The notes beneath the pieces are model-generated. The model was not told where the DNA came from. It did no database searches and saw only the letters and a program-made list of their open reading frames with translations. A program made the position numbers and the translations under genes. From positions 288,860 to 352,859 of the forward strand of contig NZ_JALGBX010000007.1 in the NCBI RefSeq assembly GCF_022808175.1: a stretch of 64,000 nucleotides of DNA, written 5' to 3'. Shown one piece after another: positions 49,515 to 58,490 of this stretch; positions within the stretch are counted from its first letter, which is position 1; each line of letters begins with the position of its first letter. Source of the stretch: Streptomyces sp. AP-93. Lineage in GTDB: Bacteria; Actinomycetota; Actinomycetes; Streptomycetales; Streptomycetaceae.

Positions 49515-50654
49515 GTGGCGACACACGCCGCGCACGCAGCACCCGACGCGGGCACCCGCGCCATGCGCCGAGCCATCGAGCTCGCCGCCCGCGGACTCGG
49601 CTCCACCAGCCCCAACCCGGTCGTCGGCTGCGTCATCACCGACGCCTCGGGCGCCGTCGTGGGCGAAGGCTGGCACGAGCGGGCCGGCGGCCCGCACGCC
49701 GAGATCCACGCCCTGAACGCGGCAGGCCCGGCGGCCCGCGGCGGCACCGCCTACGTCACCCTCGAACCCTGCAACCACACCGGGCGTACGGGCCCCTGCG
49801 CCCGCGCCCTCATCGCCGCCGGGATCACCCGCGTGCTCTACGCGGTCTCCGACCCGAACCCGCAGGCCGGCGGTGGCGGAGCCACCCTGCGCGCCGCCGG
49901 CATCGCCACGGAGTCGGGGCTGCTCGCCGAGGAGGCCGAAGAGGGCAACGCCGCCTGGCTGACCTCCGTACGCCTGGGCCGCCCGTACATCCTGTGGAAG
50001 TACGCCGCGACCCTCGACGGCCGCATCGCGGCCGCCGACGGCACCAGCCGCTGGATCAGCTCCCCCGAGTCCCGCGCCGACGTCCACCGGCTGCGCGCCG
50101 AGTCCGACGCCGTGGTCGTGGGCTCCGGCACCCTGCGCGCCGACGACCCGCACCTCGCGGTCCGGGGGATCGACGGCTTCACCGCCGCCGACCAGCCCCT
50201 GCGCGTGGTCCTGGACACCCACGCCACCATCCGGCCCACCGCCCGGGTCCTGGACGAGGCCGCGCCCACCCTGATCGCCGTCGCCGAGGATGCCGACACC
50301 CGCCACCTCGCCGGAGTGGAGCTGGCCCGGCTCCCGTACGACAAGTACGGGATCTCCGTGGACGCCCTGCTGCGCGAGCTGTACGGGCGCGGCATCCGCT
50401 CCGTCCTCCTCGAAGGCGGCCCCACCCTGGCCGGCGCCTTCGTCGCCGCCGGGGCCGTGGACAAGGTCGTCGGCTACCTCGCCCCCGTCCTCCTCGGCGC
50501 GGGCCCCGTCGCCCTCGCCGACGCCGGCATCGGCACCCTCGCCGACGCGCTCCGGCTCCGGATCACCGAAACCGTCCGCATCGGCACGGACATCCGCGTC
50601 ACCGCCGTCCCCGCGCCGGCCCCCTCCGCCCCCACAGCCCTCAAGGAGCACTGA
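49515..50654 (+). CDS. ribD: Bifunctional pyrimidine deaminase/reductase RibD
   Basis: A 379-residue enzyme of riboflavin synthesis. The N-terminal deaminase has zinc ligands in 'PHAEIHAL' (His61) and 'PCNHTGRTGPC'. The reductase half contains 'WKYAATLDGRIAAADGTSRW' and 'RSVLLEGGPTLAGAF'. It converts the GTP cyclohydrolase product to 5-amino-6-ribitylamino-uracil 5'-phosphate. I choose GTG 49515 because GGAGGA lies directly before it; an upstream ATG at 49497 lacks a ribosome-binding site. It is the first gene under FMN riboswitch control and is directly followed by ribE (no gap). Confidence 0.9.
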   Translation: MATHAAHAAPDAGTRAMRRAIELAARGLGSTSPNPVVGCVITDASGAVVGEGWHERAGGPHAEIHALNAAGPAARGGTAYVTLEPCNHTGRTGPCARALIAAGITRVLYAVSDPNPQAGGGGATLRAAGIATESGLLAEEAEEGNAAWLTSVRLGRPYILWKYAATLDGRIAAADGTSRWISSPESRADVHRLRAESDAVVVGSGTLRADDPHLAVRGIDGFTAADQPLRVVLDTHATIRPTARVLDEAAPTLIAVAEDADTRHLAGVELARLPYDKYGISVDALLRELYGRGIRSVLLEGGPTLAGAFVAAGAVDKVVGYLAPVLLGAGPVALADAGIGTLADALRLRITETVRIGTDIRVTAVPAPAPSAPTALKEH

Positions 50655-51293
50655 GTGTTCACCGGAATCGTCGAAGAACTGGGCGAGGTCGTCGCCGTCG
50701 AGGAGCTCGCCGAAGCCTCCCGCTTCCGCCTGCGCGGCCCGGTCGTCACCGAGGACGCCAAGCACGGCGACTCCATCGCCGTGAACGGCGTCTGCCTGAC
50801 GGTCGTGGAGACCGGTGACGGCGAGTTCACCGCCGACGTCATGCAGGAGACCCTGAACCGCTCCAGCCTCGGCGCCCTCACCCAGGGCTCCCGGGTCAAC
50901 CTGGAGCGCCCGATGGAGCTCGGCGGACGGCTCGGCGGCCACCTGGTCCAGGGGCACGTGGACGGAACCGGCGAGATCATCTCGCGGACCCCCTCCGAGC
51001 ACTGGGAGATCGTCAAGGTCGCCCTCCCCGAGAACCTCTCGCGTTACGTCGTCGAGAAGGGCTCCATCACGGTCGACGGCGTCAGCCTCACCGTGGTCGA
51101 GGCCGCCGCCGACTGGTTCACCATCAGCCTCATCCCCACCACCCTCGCGCTGACCACCCTGGGCATCAAGAAGCCCGGCGACCCGGTGAACCTCGAGGTC
51201 GACGTCCTTGCCAAGTACGTGGAGCGGCTCCTCGCCGCCGGCGTCACCCCCCTGGCCTCAAACGTGCCGCACCGTACGGGAGAGCCGAAGTGA
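50655..51293 (+). CDS. ribE: Riboflavin synthase alpha chain
   Basis: A 212-residue protein of two tandem lumazine-binding domains: '[13 protein letters not shown]' and the internal repeat around '[16 protein letters not shown]' and '[20 protein letters not shown]'. The enzyme dismutates two molecules of 6,7-dimethyl-8-ribityllumazine to riboflavin. GTG start, which follows the ribD stop with no gap. The stop overlaps the ribM start (GTGA). Confidence 0.92.
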   Translation: MFTGIVEELGEVVAVEELAEASRFRLRGPVVTEDAKHGDSIAVNGVCLTVVETGDGEFTADVMQETLNRSSLGALTQGSRVNLERPMELGGRLGGHLVQGHVDGTGEIISRTPSEHWEIVKVALPENLSRYVVEKGSITVDGVSLTVVEAAADWFTISLIPTTLALTTLGIKKPGDPVNLEVDVLAKYVERLLAAGVTPLASNVPHRTGEPK

Positions 51294-51943
51294 GCGCCCT
51301 GACCTGGCTCAACACCGAGGCCTTCGAGGTCTTCGGCCAGAAGGTCATCTGGTCCGACATGATCGGCAACCTGATCGGCCTGGGCGCCCTCGCGCTCGGC
51401 TGGCGGCGCTCCATATGGACCTGGCCCGCCCAGCTCCTCTCCGGCCTGATCCTCGTCGGCGCCTACGCCTCCGCGCACCTCTCCGGCGGGGTCGGCAAGC
51501 AGCTCCTCGTCATCGGCGTGGCCGTGTGGGGCTGGCGCGCCTGGCAGCGCGGCAAGCAGGACGCCCAGGACGGCTCCATCGCCGTCCGCACCGCCTCCTG
51601 GAAGGAGCGCGGCCTCCTGCTGGCCGGCGCGGCCGCCGGGACCCTGGCCGTCGGCGGACTGTTCACCCTCTACCCGAGCCTGTCGTGGAGTCCGTGGGCC
51701 GACGCCTACATCTTCGTCGGCACCATCGTCGCGATGGTCGCCCAGGCCCGCGGCCTCGTCGAGTTCTGGTTCGCCTGGCTCCTCGTCGACCTGGTCGGCG
51801 TACCCCTCGCCTTCAACAGCGGACTGGCCTTCTCCGGCCTCGTCTACGTCGTGTACTTCGCCCTCGTGCTCTGGGGCGCCCACGACTGGTACCAGCGCTC
51901 GCGCACCACCACCGCCCCGGCTCTGGAAGGAGCAACGGCATGA
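51290..51943 (+). CDS. ribM: PnuC-family riboflavin transporter RibM
   Basis: A 217-residue membrane protein of about seven helices with '[21 protein letters not shown]' (short pieces conserved in PnuC). The PnuC fold transports nicotinamide riboside, thiamin or riboflavin. RibM from Streptomyces davawensis, found in the same position of an FMN-riboswitch rib operon, is a riboflavin/roseoflavin transporter. The operon position and overlap with both neighbours (GTGA before, ATGA after) favour riboflavin over nicotinamide riboside. No coupled kinase is present. Confidence 0.8.
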   Translation: MSALTWLNTEAFEVFGQKVIWSDMIGNLIGLGALALGWRRSIWTWPAQLLSGLILVGAYASAHLSGGVGKQLLVIGVAVWGWRAWQRGKQDAQDGSIAVRTASWKERGLLLAGAAAGTLAVGGLFTLYPSLSWSPWADAYIFVGTIVAMVAQARGLVEFWFAWLLVDLVGVPLAFNSGLAFSGLVYVVYFALVLWGAHDWYQRSRTTTAPALEGATA

Positions 51944-53244
51944 CCTCCCCGAACCCCGTCCTGAAGCCCGTGCCCGACGTCGAGCGCGAAGAGGTCTTCC
52001 GGCTCGACCCCGTCGAGCAGGCCATCCGCGACATCGCGGCCGGCCGTCCCGTGGTCGTCGTCGACGACGAGGACCGCGAGAACGAGGGCGACCTCGTCAT
52101 CGCGGCCGAGAAGGCCACCCCCGAGATCATCGCGTTCATGATGAGCGAATGCCGCGGCCTGATCTGCGCCCCGCTGGAGGGCGACGAGCTGGAGCGGCTC
52201 GAACTCCCGCAGATGGTCCAGCACAACACCGAGTCGATGCAGACCGCCTTCACCGTCTCCGTCGACGCGAGCGGCGCCCACGGCGTCACCACCGGCATCT
52301 CGGCCGCCGACCGCGCCACCACCCTGCGGCTGCTGGCCGACGGGGTCTCGGGCCCCGCGGACTTCGTCCGCCCCGGGCACGTCTTCCCGCTGCGGGCGAA
52401 GCCCGGCGGCGTCCTGGTCCGCAACGGCCACACCGAGGCCGCCGTCGACCTCGCCCGCCTCGCGGGCCTGCGCCCGGCCGGCGCCATCGTGGAGATCGCC
52501 GGCGAGGACGGGGTGATGCTGCGGCTGCCCGAGCTGATCCCCTTCGCCCGCAAGCACGGCCTGACGATCATCTCCATCGAGGACCTGATCGCCTACCGCC
52601 GCTCCGCCGAGCCGACCGTGCGCCGCGAGGCCCAGGTCAGCCTGCCGACCTCCTTCGGCCACTTCACCGCGTACGGGTTCCGCTCCACCGTCGACGGCGT
52701 CGAGCACGTCGCCCTCGTCCACGGAGAGATCGGCGACGGTGAGGACGTCCTGGTCCGGATGCACTCCGAGTGCCTGACCGGAGACATCTTCCAGTCGCAG
52801 CGCTGCGACTGCGGCCCCCAGCTGCACACCGCCATGGAGCGGGTCCAGGCGGCCGGCCGCGGTGTGATCGTCTACCTGCGCGGCCACGAGGGCCGCGGCA
52901 TCGGCCTGCTGTCGAAGCTGCGGGCGTACGAGCTCCAGGAGCGCGGCCGCGACACCCTCGACGCCAACCTGGAGCTGGGCCTGCCCGCCGACGCCCGCGA
53001 CTACGGGGCCGGCGCGCAGATGCTCGCCGACCTCGGCGTCCACAGCGTCCGGCTGCTGACCAACAACCCCGAGAAGTCGGCGGCCCTCATCAGCCACGGC
53101 ATCAAGGTTTCCGACCGGGAGCCGATGCCCATGGAGGCGGGCGAGCACAACCTGCGCTACCTGCGCACCAAGCGGGACCGGATGGGCCACGACCTGCCCT
53201 GGCTGGACGGGTCCACGACCACGTCCGCCTGCGGCAACCAGTAA
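51940..53244 (+). CDS. ribBA: Bifunctional DHBP synthase / GTP cyclohydrolase II RibBA
   Basis: A 434-residue fusion. The N-terminal DHBP synthase has '[16 protein letters not shown]' and '[15 protein letters not shown]'. The C-terminal GTP cyclohydrolase II has '[20 protein letters not shown]', where the three Cys ligate zinc, and '[12 protein letters not shown]'. It supplies both precursors of lumazine. ATG at 51940 overlaps the ribM stop. The intact Cys residues and catalytic Arg/Tyr region suggest both activities are retained. Confidence 0.93.
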   Translation: MTSPNPVLKPVPDVEREEVFRLDPVEQAIRDIAAGRPVVVVDDEDRENEGDLVIAAEKATPEIIAFMMSECRGLICAPLEGDELERLELPQMVQHNTESMQTAFTVSVDASGAHGVTTGISAADRATTLRLLADGVSGPADFVRPGHVFPLRAKPGGVLVRNGHTEAAVDLARLAGLRPAGAIVEIAGEDGVMLRLPELIPFARKHGLTIISIEDLIAYRRSAEPTVRREAQVSLPTSFGHFTAYGFRSTVDGVEHVALVHGEIGDGEDVLVRMHSECLTGDIFQSQRCDCGPQLHTAMERVQAAGRGVIVYLRGHEGRGIGLLSKLRAYELQERGRDTLDANLELGLPADARDYGAGAQMLADLGVHSVRLLTNNPEKSAALISHGIKVSDREPMPMEAGEHNLRYLRTKRDRMGHDLPWLDGSTTTSACGNQ

Positions 53245-53294
53245 CACCCCCGAAGTATCAGCACACCACACGAATCGCACCGAGGAGCAGAGCT

Positions 53295-53786
53295 GTGAGC
53301 GGCAAGGGCGCACCCGAACTGAGCGTGAAGAACTGCGGAGACCTCCGCGTCGCCGTGATCGCGGCCCAGTGGCACGAGAAGGTCATGGACGGCCTGGTGG
53401 ACGGCGCCCTGCGGGCCCTGCACGAGCTGGGGATCGACGAGCCCACCCTGCTGCGCGTCCCGGGCAGCTTCGAGCTCCCGGTCGTGGCGAAGGTACTGGC
53501 GGGTCGCGGTTACGATGCCATCGTCGCCCTCGGCGTGGTCATCCGCGGCGGCACCCCGCACTTCGACTACGTGTGCCAGGGCGTCACCCAGGGCCTGGTG
53601 CAGGTGTCGATCGACACCGGAGTCCCCGTCGGCTTCGGCGTACTGACCTGCGACAACGACGACCAGGCGCTGGACCGCGCCGGGCTCGAGGGGTCGAACG
53701 AGGACAAGGGGCACGAAGCGGTCACCGCCGCCGTCTCCACCGCCATGATCCTGCGGGCCGTCACGAACCCTGGCGCCAGCAGGTAA
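53295..53786 (+). CDS. ribH: 6,7-dimethyl-8-ribityllumazine synthase
   Basis: A 163-residue protein with '[15 protein letters not shown]', '[17 protein letters not shown]' (the catalytic His) and '[17 protein letters not shown]'. It joins 3,4-dihydroxy-2-butanone 4-phosphate and the ribitylaminouracil, forming the lumazine used by RibE. The GTG start at 53295 has GAGGAGCAG upstream. It is 50 nt after ribBA and 28 nt before hisE, which may extend the transcription unit into the histidine genes. Confidence 0.93.
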   Translation: MSGKGAPELSVKNCGDLRVAVIAAQWHEKVMDGLVDGALRALHELGIDEPTLLRVPGSFELPVVAKVLAGRGYDAIVALGVVIRGGTPHFDYVCQGVTQGLVQVSIDTGVPVGFGVLTCDNDDQALDRAGLEGSNEDKGHEAVTAAVSTAMILRAVTNPGASR

Positions 53787-53814
53787 CAGCCGACCCCGTA
53801 TTCTGAGGACCATC

Positions 53815-54096
53815 ATGGCGAACAAACCTCCCAAGAGCTTCGAAGAGCTCTTCACCGAGCTCCAGCTCAAGGCCGCCAACGGCGACCCCAGCACCTCCCG
53901 TACAGCCGAGCTGGTCGGCAAGGGTGTCCATGCCATCGGCAAGAAGGTCGTCGAGGAGGCCGCCGAAGTCTGGATGGCCGCCGAGTACGAGGGCAAGGAA
54001 GCCGCCGCCGAGGAGATCTCCCAGCTGCTCTACCACGTCCAGGTGATGATGGTGGCGCGCGGGATCACCCTCGAAGACGTCTACGCGCACCTCTAG
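53815..54096 (+). CDS. hisE: Phosphoribosyl-ATP pyrophosphatase
   Basis: A 93-residue all-helical protein with '[15 protein letters not shown]' carrying the acidic metal-binding residues and '[14 protein letters not shown]'. It hydrolyses phosphoribosyl-ATP to phosphoribosyl-AMP in histidine synthesis. In actinobacteria it is a separate protein next to hisG, as here. ATG 53815 lies 28 nt after ribH, preceded by TGAGGACC. A tandem repeat and terminator-like hairpin follow before hisG. Confidence 0.9.
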   Translation: MANKPPKSFEELFTELQLKAANGDPSTSRTAELVGKGVHAIGKKVVEEAAEVWMAAEYEGKEAAAEEISQLLYHVQVMMVARGITLEDVYAHL

Positions 54097-54121
54097 GCCG
54101 CATTGGTTCCAGGGCCTCGGC

Positions 54122-54190
54122 AGTTCCAAGGCCGCAGCAGTTCCAAGGCCGCAGCAGTTCCGCGCGGGCCCCGGCACACACTGCCGGGGC
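54122..54190. repeat. 17-bp tandem repeat and hairpin between hisE and hisG
   Basis: AGTTCCAAGGCCGCAGC is repeated at 54122-54138 and 54139-54155 with a partial third copy. A perfect 9-bp hairpin (GCCCCGGCA-N5-TGCCGGGGC) follows at 54168-54190. The hairpin could terminate hisE transcription or act in the hisG leader. The rest of the 157-nt gap is non-coding. Confidence 0.6.
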
Positions 54191-54253
54191 GTCCGCGCGT
54201 TCACCACCCGTACCAGCACACCCTTTCGCACCTACGCACCAAAGGAAGCCCCC

Positions 54254-55102
54254 ATGCTGCGCATCGCCGTCCCCAACAAGGGTTCACTCTCCGGACCGGC
54301 GTCGGCGATGCTCCATGAGGCCGGCTACCGGATGCGCAAGGAGTCCAAGGAGCTCGTGGTCGTCGACCCCGACAACGAGGTGGAGTTCTTCTACCTCCGC
54401 CCCAAGGACATCGCGATCTACGTGTCCTCCGGCAAGCTCGACATCGGCATCACCGGCCGCGACCTGCTGCTCGACTCCGGCGCCAGCGCCGAGGAGATCC
54501 TGCCGCTGAACTTCGGCCGCTCCACCTTCCGCTACGCCACCATCCCCGGCACCGCGAAGGGCCCCGAGGACTTCCACGGGATGACCATCGCGACCTCGTA
54601 CGAGGGAATCGTCGCGAAGCACCTCGCCGACAAGGGCATCGAGGCCTCCGTCGTCCACCTCGACGGCGCGGTCGAGACCGCCATCCAGCTCGGCGTCGCC
54701 CAGGTCATCGCCGACGTCGTCGAGACCGGCACCAGCCTGCGCAACGCCGGACTCGAGGTCATCGGCGAGCCGATCATGACCTCCGAGGCCGTCGTCATCC
54801 GCGGCAACGGCACAGACCCCGAGGACCCGCAGGCCCAGCAGTTCCTGCGCCGCCTCCAGGGCGTCCTGGTCGCCCGCAGCTACGTGATGATGGACTACGA
54901 CTGCCGCGCCGAGCACCTGGAGCGCGCGGTCGCCCTCACCCCGGGCCTGGAGTCGCCGACCGTCTCGCCGCTGCACAACGAGGGCTGGGTCGCCGTCCGC
55001 GCCATGGTCCCCGCCAAGGAGGCCCAGCGGATCATGGACGACCTGTACGAGCTCGGCGCGCGCGCGATCCTCACCACCTCGATCCACGCCTGCCGCCTCT
55101 GA
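54254..55102 (+). CDS. hisG: ATP phosphoribosyltransferase (long form, HisG)
   Basis: A 282-residue long-form HisG, the first and feedback-controlled enzyme of histidine synthesis. Start 'MLRIAVPNKGSLSGPASAML', PRPP-loop region 'ADVVETGTSLRNAGLEVIGE', and the C-terminal ACT-like regulatory domain (about 215-282) ending 'RAILTTSIHACRL'. The short HisZ-dependent form is excluded by length. It is preceded by AAAGGAAG before ATG 54254. Adjacent hisE catalyses the next step. Confidence 0.93.
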   Translation: MLRIAVPNKGSLSGPASAMLHEAGYRMRKESKELVVVDPDNEVEFFYLRPKDIAIYVSSGKLDIGITGRDLLLDSGASAEEILPLNFGRSTFRYATIPGTAKGPEDFHGMTIATSYEGIVAKHLADKGIEASVVHLDGAVETAIQLGVAQVIADVVETGTSLRNAGLEVIGEPIMTSEAVVIRGNGTDPEDPQAQQFLRRLQGVLVARSYVMMDYDCRAEHLERAVALTPGLESPTVSPLHNEGWVAVRAMVPAKEAQRIMDDLYELGARAILTTSIHACRL

Positions 55103-55135
55103 CGGGTCCGCCGGCGCTCCGCCGCGCGGCTTCCC

Positions 55136-55171
55136 CTCACCATTCGGCTCACCAGCCGGCTCACCATCCGG
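55136..55171. repeat. 12-bp tandem repeat (three copies)
   Basis: CTCACC(A/...)-type units CTCACCATTCGG, CTCACCAGCCGG and CTCACCATCCGG follow each other in the short gap between hisG and the PH-domain gene. Confidence 0.7.
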
Positions 55172-55196
55172 CACCACCCGAAGGCACCCGAAGAAC

Positions 55197-55661
55197 ATGG
55201 CCGACGCCACCGCCCAGCCCGCACCGCCCGCCCTGCCGGTCACCTTCCGGCCGACCCGCACCCGGGCCGTCCTGCTGGGCGTGGGCGTCGCCATGTTCGT
55301 CACGATCACCGCGATCGCGCTGAGCCTCGAAACCCTGCACCCCGGTGAGCGGATCGCCTTCGTCTTCGTCGCGGCCCTGCTCTCCTGCGTCCTCGTCCTG
55401 CTCAGCCGCCCCAAGGTGGTCGCCGACGAGACCGGGGTCACGGTCGTCAACCTCACCACCACCCGCCGCCTGGAGTGGGCGCAGATCCTGCGCGTCAACC
55501 TCCGCCCCGGCGACGCCTGGGTGTTCCTCGACCTGAGCGACGGCACCAGCCTGCCCGCCCTCGGCATCCAGCCCGGGGTCGCCAAGGCCCAGGCGATCGC
55601 CGACGCCCGCGCCCTGCGCGCCCTGGCCGAAGTCCGCGGAACCGGCTCAAAGAACGACTGA
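55197..55661 (+). CDS. Bacterial PH-domain membrane protein
   Basis: A 154-residue protein with two membrane helices (about 24-44 and 50-68) followed by a compact beta-rich domain 'VVADETGVTVVNLTTTRRLEW' characteristic of bacterial PH-like (DUF2581/bPH_6) proteins. Role unknown; such proteins are thought to be membrane-associated scaffolds. It follows hisG by 94 nt on the same strand, in an arrangement common in actinobacteria, but has no evident metabolic link. Confidence 0.75.
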   Translation: MADATAQPAPPALPVTFRPTRTRAVLLGVGVAMFVTITAIALSLETLHPGERIAFVFVAALLSCVLVLLSRPKVVADETGVTVVNLTTTRRLEWAQILRVNLRPGDAWVFLDLSDGTSLPALGIQPGVAKAQAIADARALRALAEVRGTGSKND

Positions 55662-55689
55662 CGCCGGCCGACCTCGTCGCTGCGTCCCA

Positions 55690-55861
55690 TTGCGGCGGCG
55701 ATCTCAATGACTAATCTGGTGTGGGGGCGCGATCGTGCGCCCTCCCACCGGCCCCGGGACCCCGAGGCCCGTGGGCACCTGCGACTCGAGGAGTGACTCC
55801 CTCCAGCAATGGACGGATCGTCCGGTAGTACACGCGCCGCCCTCCCCACGGAGGCGGCGGC
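55690..55861 (+). promoter_or_regulatory. Promoter and structured 5' leader of the CNNM pair
   Basis: TTGCGG (55690-55695), 16 bp, TAATCT (55712-55717) gives a likely start near 55724 and a leader of about 138 nt. Hairpin 1 (55721-55748, GTGGG-GGCGC / GCGCC-N2-CCCAC) opens the RNA. The last hairpin (55836-55858) pairs GCCGCC-CTCC with GGAG-GCGGC and buries the GGAGG Shine-Dalgarno 7 nt before ATG 55862. I recognise no known riboswitch class. Confidence 0.5.
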
Positions 55862-57247
55862 ATGACCATCCCGCTACTCCTGCTCGTGGCGGCCTTCGCC
55901 CTGATCCTCGCCAACGGCTTCTTCGTGGCAGCCGAATTCGGCCTCGTCACCGTCGAGAGACCCGAGGCCGAACGCGCCGCGGCCGAGGGCGACCGCCGTG
56001 CCCGCACGGTCGTCGCAGCCCTGCGGGAGCTGTCCTTCCAGCTCTCCGGCACCCAGCTCGGCATCACCATCACCTCCCTCGTGGTCGGCATGCTCGCCGA
56101 GCCCGCCCTCGCCGTCCTGCTGGCCGGGCCGCTCGAAGCGACCGGCCTCCCCAAGGGCGCCGTACCCGGCGCGGCCGTCGTCATTGGCATGCTGCTCGCC
56201 TCCGCCGTCCAGATGGTCCTCGGCGAGCTCGTCCCGAAGAACTGGGCCGTCTCCCGGCCGCTCCAGGTGGCCCGTTTCGTGGCCGGCCCGCAGTACGTCT
56301 TCTCCCGGGTCTTCCGGCCGGTCATCGCGGGCCTCAACGCCGTGGCCAACCGGCTCGTCCGGGCGCTCGGCGTGGAGCCCACCGAAGAGATGGCCTCCGC
56401 CCGCACCCCCGGCGAACTGGTCTCCCTGGTCCGCCATTCGGCCCAGGCCGGCGCCCTGGAACAGGACACCGCCGACCTCTTCGTACGGACCCTCTCGCTG
56501 GGCGAGCTCACGGCGCAGCTGGTCATGACCCCCCGGGTCAAGGTCAGCGCGCTCCAGGACACGGCCACCGCCGCCGACGTGCTCAACCTGACCCGCGCCA
56601 CGGGCCTGTCCCGTTTCCCGGTCTACCGCGAGCGCATCGACGAGATCACCGGGGTCGTCCACCTCAAGGACGCCCTCGCGGTGCCCGAGGCCGAGCGCGC
56701 CCGCACCAGCGTCAGCGGAATCTGCGTCGCCCCGCTGCTGGTGCCCGGATCCCTGCCGGTGCAGCCGCTCCTGGAACGGCTGCGCAGCGAACAGCCGATG
56801 GCCGTGGTCGTCGACGAGTACGGCGGCACCGCCGGCGTCGTCACCCTGGAGGACATCGTGGAGGAGCTCGTCGGCGAAGTCCGCGACGAGCACGACCTCG
56901 CGGAGGACGGCAGCCCCGAACTGGCCGCCGTACCCGCCGAGGACGGCCGCCCCTCCTGGGAGGCCGACGGGAGCTGCCGCGTGCAGACCCTGCGCCGGAT
57001 AGGCCTGGAGGTCCCCGAAGGCCCGTACGAGACCGTCGCCGGTCTCGTGGCCGACCTGCTCGGCCGCATCCCCGCCCCCGGGGACCGCGCCGAACTGCCC
57101 GGCTGGAAGCTCTCCGTGCGCCAGGTCCGCCGCTACCGTGCCGAGCGGGTCCGCCTCGTGCGCACCGCTCCCGACGGGCTCGGCTTCGACCGGCTCGGAT
57201 CGCTGCCCGCCGCCCCCGCCGAGCTGGCACAGGTGGGTGGCCGGTGA
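55862..57247 (+). CDS. CNNM/CorC-type (hemolysin-family) transporter protein
   Basis: A 461-residue protein: an N-terminal DUF21 membrane domain of about four helices ('LILANGFFVAAEFGLVTVERPEAERAA' in part), then a CBS pair (about 200-330) and a CorC_HlyC domain at the C-terminus. DUF21/CNNM proteins export or sense Mg2+ and other divalent cations; older annotations call them hemolysins. The conserved Asn-Gly-Phe-Phe and Glu residues of the membrane domain are intact. It overlaps the second copy by 4 nt, so both are co-expressed, probably as a heteromer or paired transporter. Its leader carries an SD-sequestering hairpin. Confidence 0.85.
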   Translation: MTIPLLLLVAAFALILANGFFVAAEFGLVTVERPEAERAAAEGDRRARTVVAALRELSFQLSGTQLGITITSLVVGMLAEPALAVLLAGPLEATGLPKGAVPGAAVVIGMLLASAVQMVLGELVPKNWAVSRPLQVARFVAGPQYVFSRVFRPVIAGLNAVANRLVRALGVEPTEEMASARTPGELVSLVRHSAQAGALEQDTADLFVRTLSLGELTAQLVMTPRVKVSALQDTATAADVLNLTRATGLSRFPVYRERIDEITGVVHLKDALAVPEAERARTSVSGICVAPLLVPGSLPVQPLLERLRSEQPMAVVVDEYGGTAGVVTLEDIVEELVGEVRDEHDLAEDGSPELAAVPAEDGRPSWEADGSCRVQTLRRIGLEVPEGPYETVAGLVADLLGRIPAPGDRAELPGWKLSVRQVRRYRAERVRLVRTAPDGLGFDRLGSLPAAPAELAQVGGR

Positions 57248-58287
57248 ACGCGCTCCAACTGCTGTTCGCCCTGCTGCTCGTCCTGGCCAACGGCTTCTTC
57301 GTCGGCGCCGAGTTCGCCCTCGTCTCCGTCCGCCGCAGCCAGATCGAACCCCTGGCGGCCGGCTCCAAGCGGGCCCGCCAAGTACTCCACGGCCTGGAGA
57401 ACCTGCCGCGCATGATGGCCGCCGCGCAGTTCGGCATCACCATGTGCTCGCTCACCCTCGGAGCCGTCGCCGAGCCCACCGTGGCCCGGCTCCTGGAGCC
57501 CGTCTTCCACGCCGCACACGTGCCCGAAGGCCTGATCCACCCGCTGGGCTACGCGGTGGCCCTCACTGCAGTGATCTTCCTGCACCTGGTCATCGGCGAG
57601 ATGGTCCCCAAGAACCTCGCCATGGCCGCCCCGGAGAAGACGGCCCTGTGGTTCAGCCCCGGACTGGTCGCCTTCGCACGGGTCTGCGGACCGGTCACCA
57701 CGGCCCTCGGCGCCTGCGCCACGCTGATCCTGAGGCTCTTCAAGGTGGAGCCCAAGGACGAGGTCGAGGCCGTCTACACCTCCGCCCAGCTCGGCCGCCT
57801 GCTCATGGACTCCCGGCAGGCCGGTCTTCTGGAGCCGGTCGAACAGGAGCGCCTGGAGGACGCGCTGGAACTGGGCAGCCGCCCGGTCACCGACGTCCTC
57901 CTCGCCCCGGCCCGGCTGGTCACGGTCGGTCCGGCCGTCACCCCGCGCCAGATCGAGCAGCTCACGGTCCGCACCGGGTACTCCCGCTTCCCCGTCCGCG
58001 CCGACAGCGGTGCCTTCATGGGCTACCTGCACGTGAAGGACGTCCTGGACCTGGAGGACCGCGAACGGGCCGTGCCCCAGCGGGTGTGGCGCCGCATGAC
58101 CACGATCTGCTCGACGCTCCCGCTGGACGACGCCCTGACCGTGATGCGCCGCGACGCCACCCACTTGGCGCAGGTAGCGGATCCCTCCGGGCGGGTGCTG
58201 GGCCTTGTGGCCATGGAGGACGTTCTGGAAACCCTGGTGGGCGAAGTCCGCGACCCGGCTCACCGCGGGTACGCGCGAAGCGCGTAG
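57244..58287 (+). CDS. CNNM/CorC-type (hemolysin-family) transporter protein, second copy
   Basis: A 347-residue paralogue of the preceding protein. It has the DUF21 domain ('VLANGFFVGAEFALVSVRRSQ', with the same NGFF..AEFALV core) and one CBS pair (about 200-330). It lacks the C-terminal CorC_HlyC domain present in its neighbour. The GTG at 57244 overlaps the first gene's stop. The tandem pair with different C-termini suggests division of labour: one transporter with, one without a regulatory domain. A long palindromic repeat starts 20 nt after its stop. Confidence 0.85.
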   Translation: MNALQLLFALLLVLANGFFVGAEFALVSVRRSQIEPLAAGSKRARQVLHGLENLPRMMAAAQFGITMCSLTLGAVAEPTVARLLEPVFHAAHVPEGLIHPLGYAVALTAVIFLHLVIGEMVPKNLAMAAPEKTALWFSPGLVAFARVCGPVTTALGACATLILRLFKVEPKDEVEAVYTSAQLGRLLMDSRQAGLLEPVEQERLEDALELGSRPVTDVLLAPARLVTVGPAVTPRQIEQLTVRTGYSRFPVRADSGAFMGYLHVKDVLDLEDRERAVPQRVWRRMTTICSTLPLDDALTVMRRDATHLAQVADPSGRVLGLVAMEDVLETLVGEVRDPAHRGYARSA

Positions 58288-58307
58288 CGGGGCTGCCCTG
58301 CGGGGCT

Positions 58308-58473
58308 GTCCCCTACCCGCCCTTCGCCCGTTCCCTGGGCTCTGCCCCAGACCACGCGCCTCAAACGCCGGCGAGGCTGGATGTGCCGCTGCGCGGCATC
58401 TTCCAGCCCGTCCGGCGTTTGAGGACCGGGTCCGGGCGGAGCCCGGGGAACGGGCGAAGGGCGGGTAGGGGAC
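58308..58473. repeat. Long extragenic palindrome, copy 1
   Basis: A 166-bp near-perfect palindrome. Outer arms GTCCCCTACCCGCCCTTC... and its complement span about 35 bp; inner arms CCTCAAACGCCGG...GGCTGGA and their complement flank a short loop. It lies between the CNNM pair (+) and the EccA-like gene (-), two convergent units, so it may also terminate transcription. The same family recurs at 63859-64000. Confidence 0.78.
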
Positions 58474-58490
58474 TTCTCCCCGCGCAGCGG

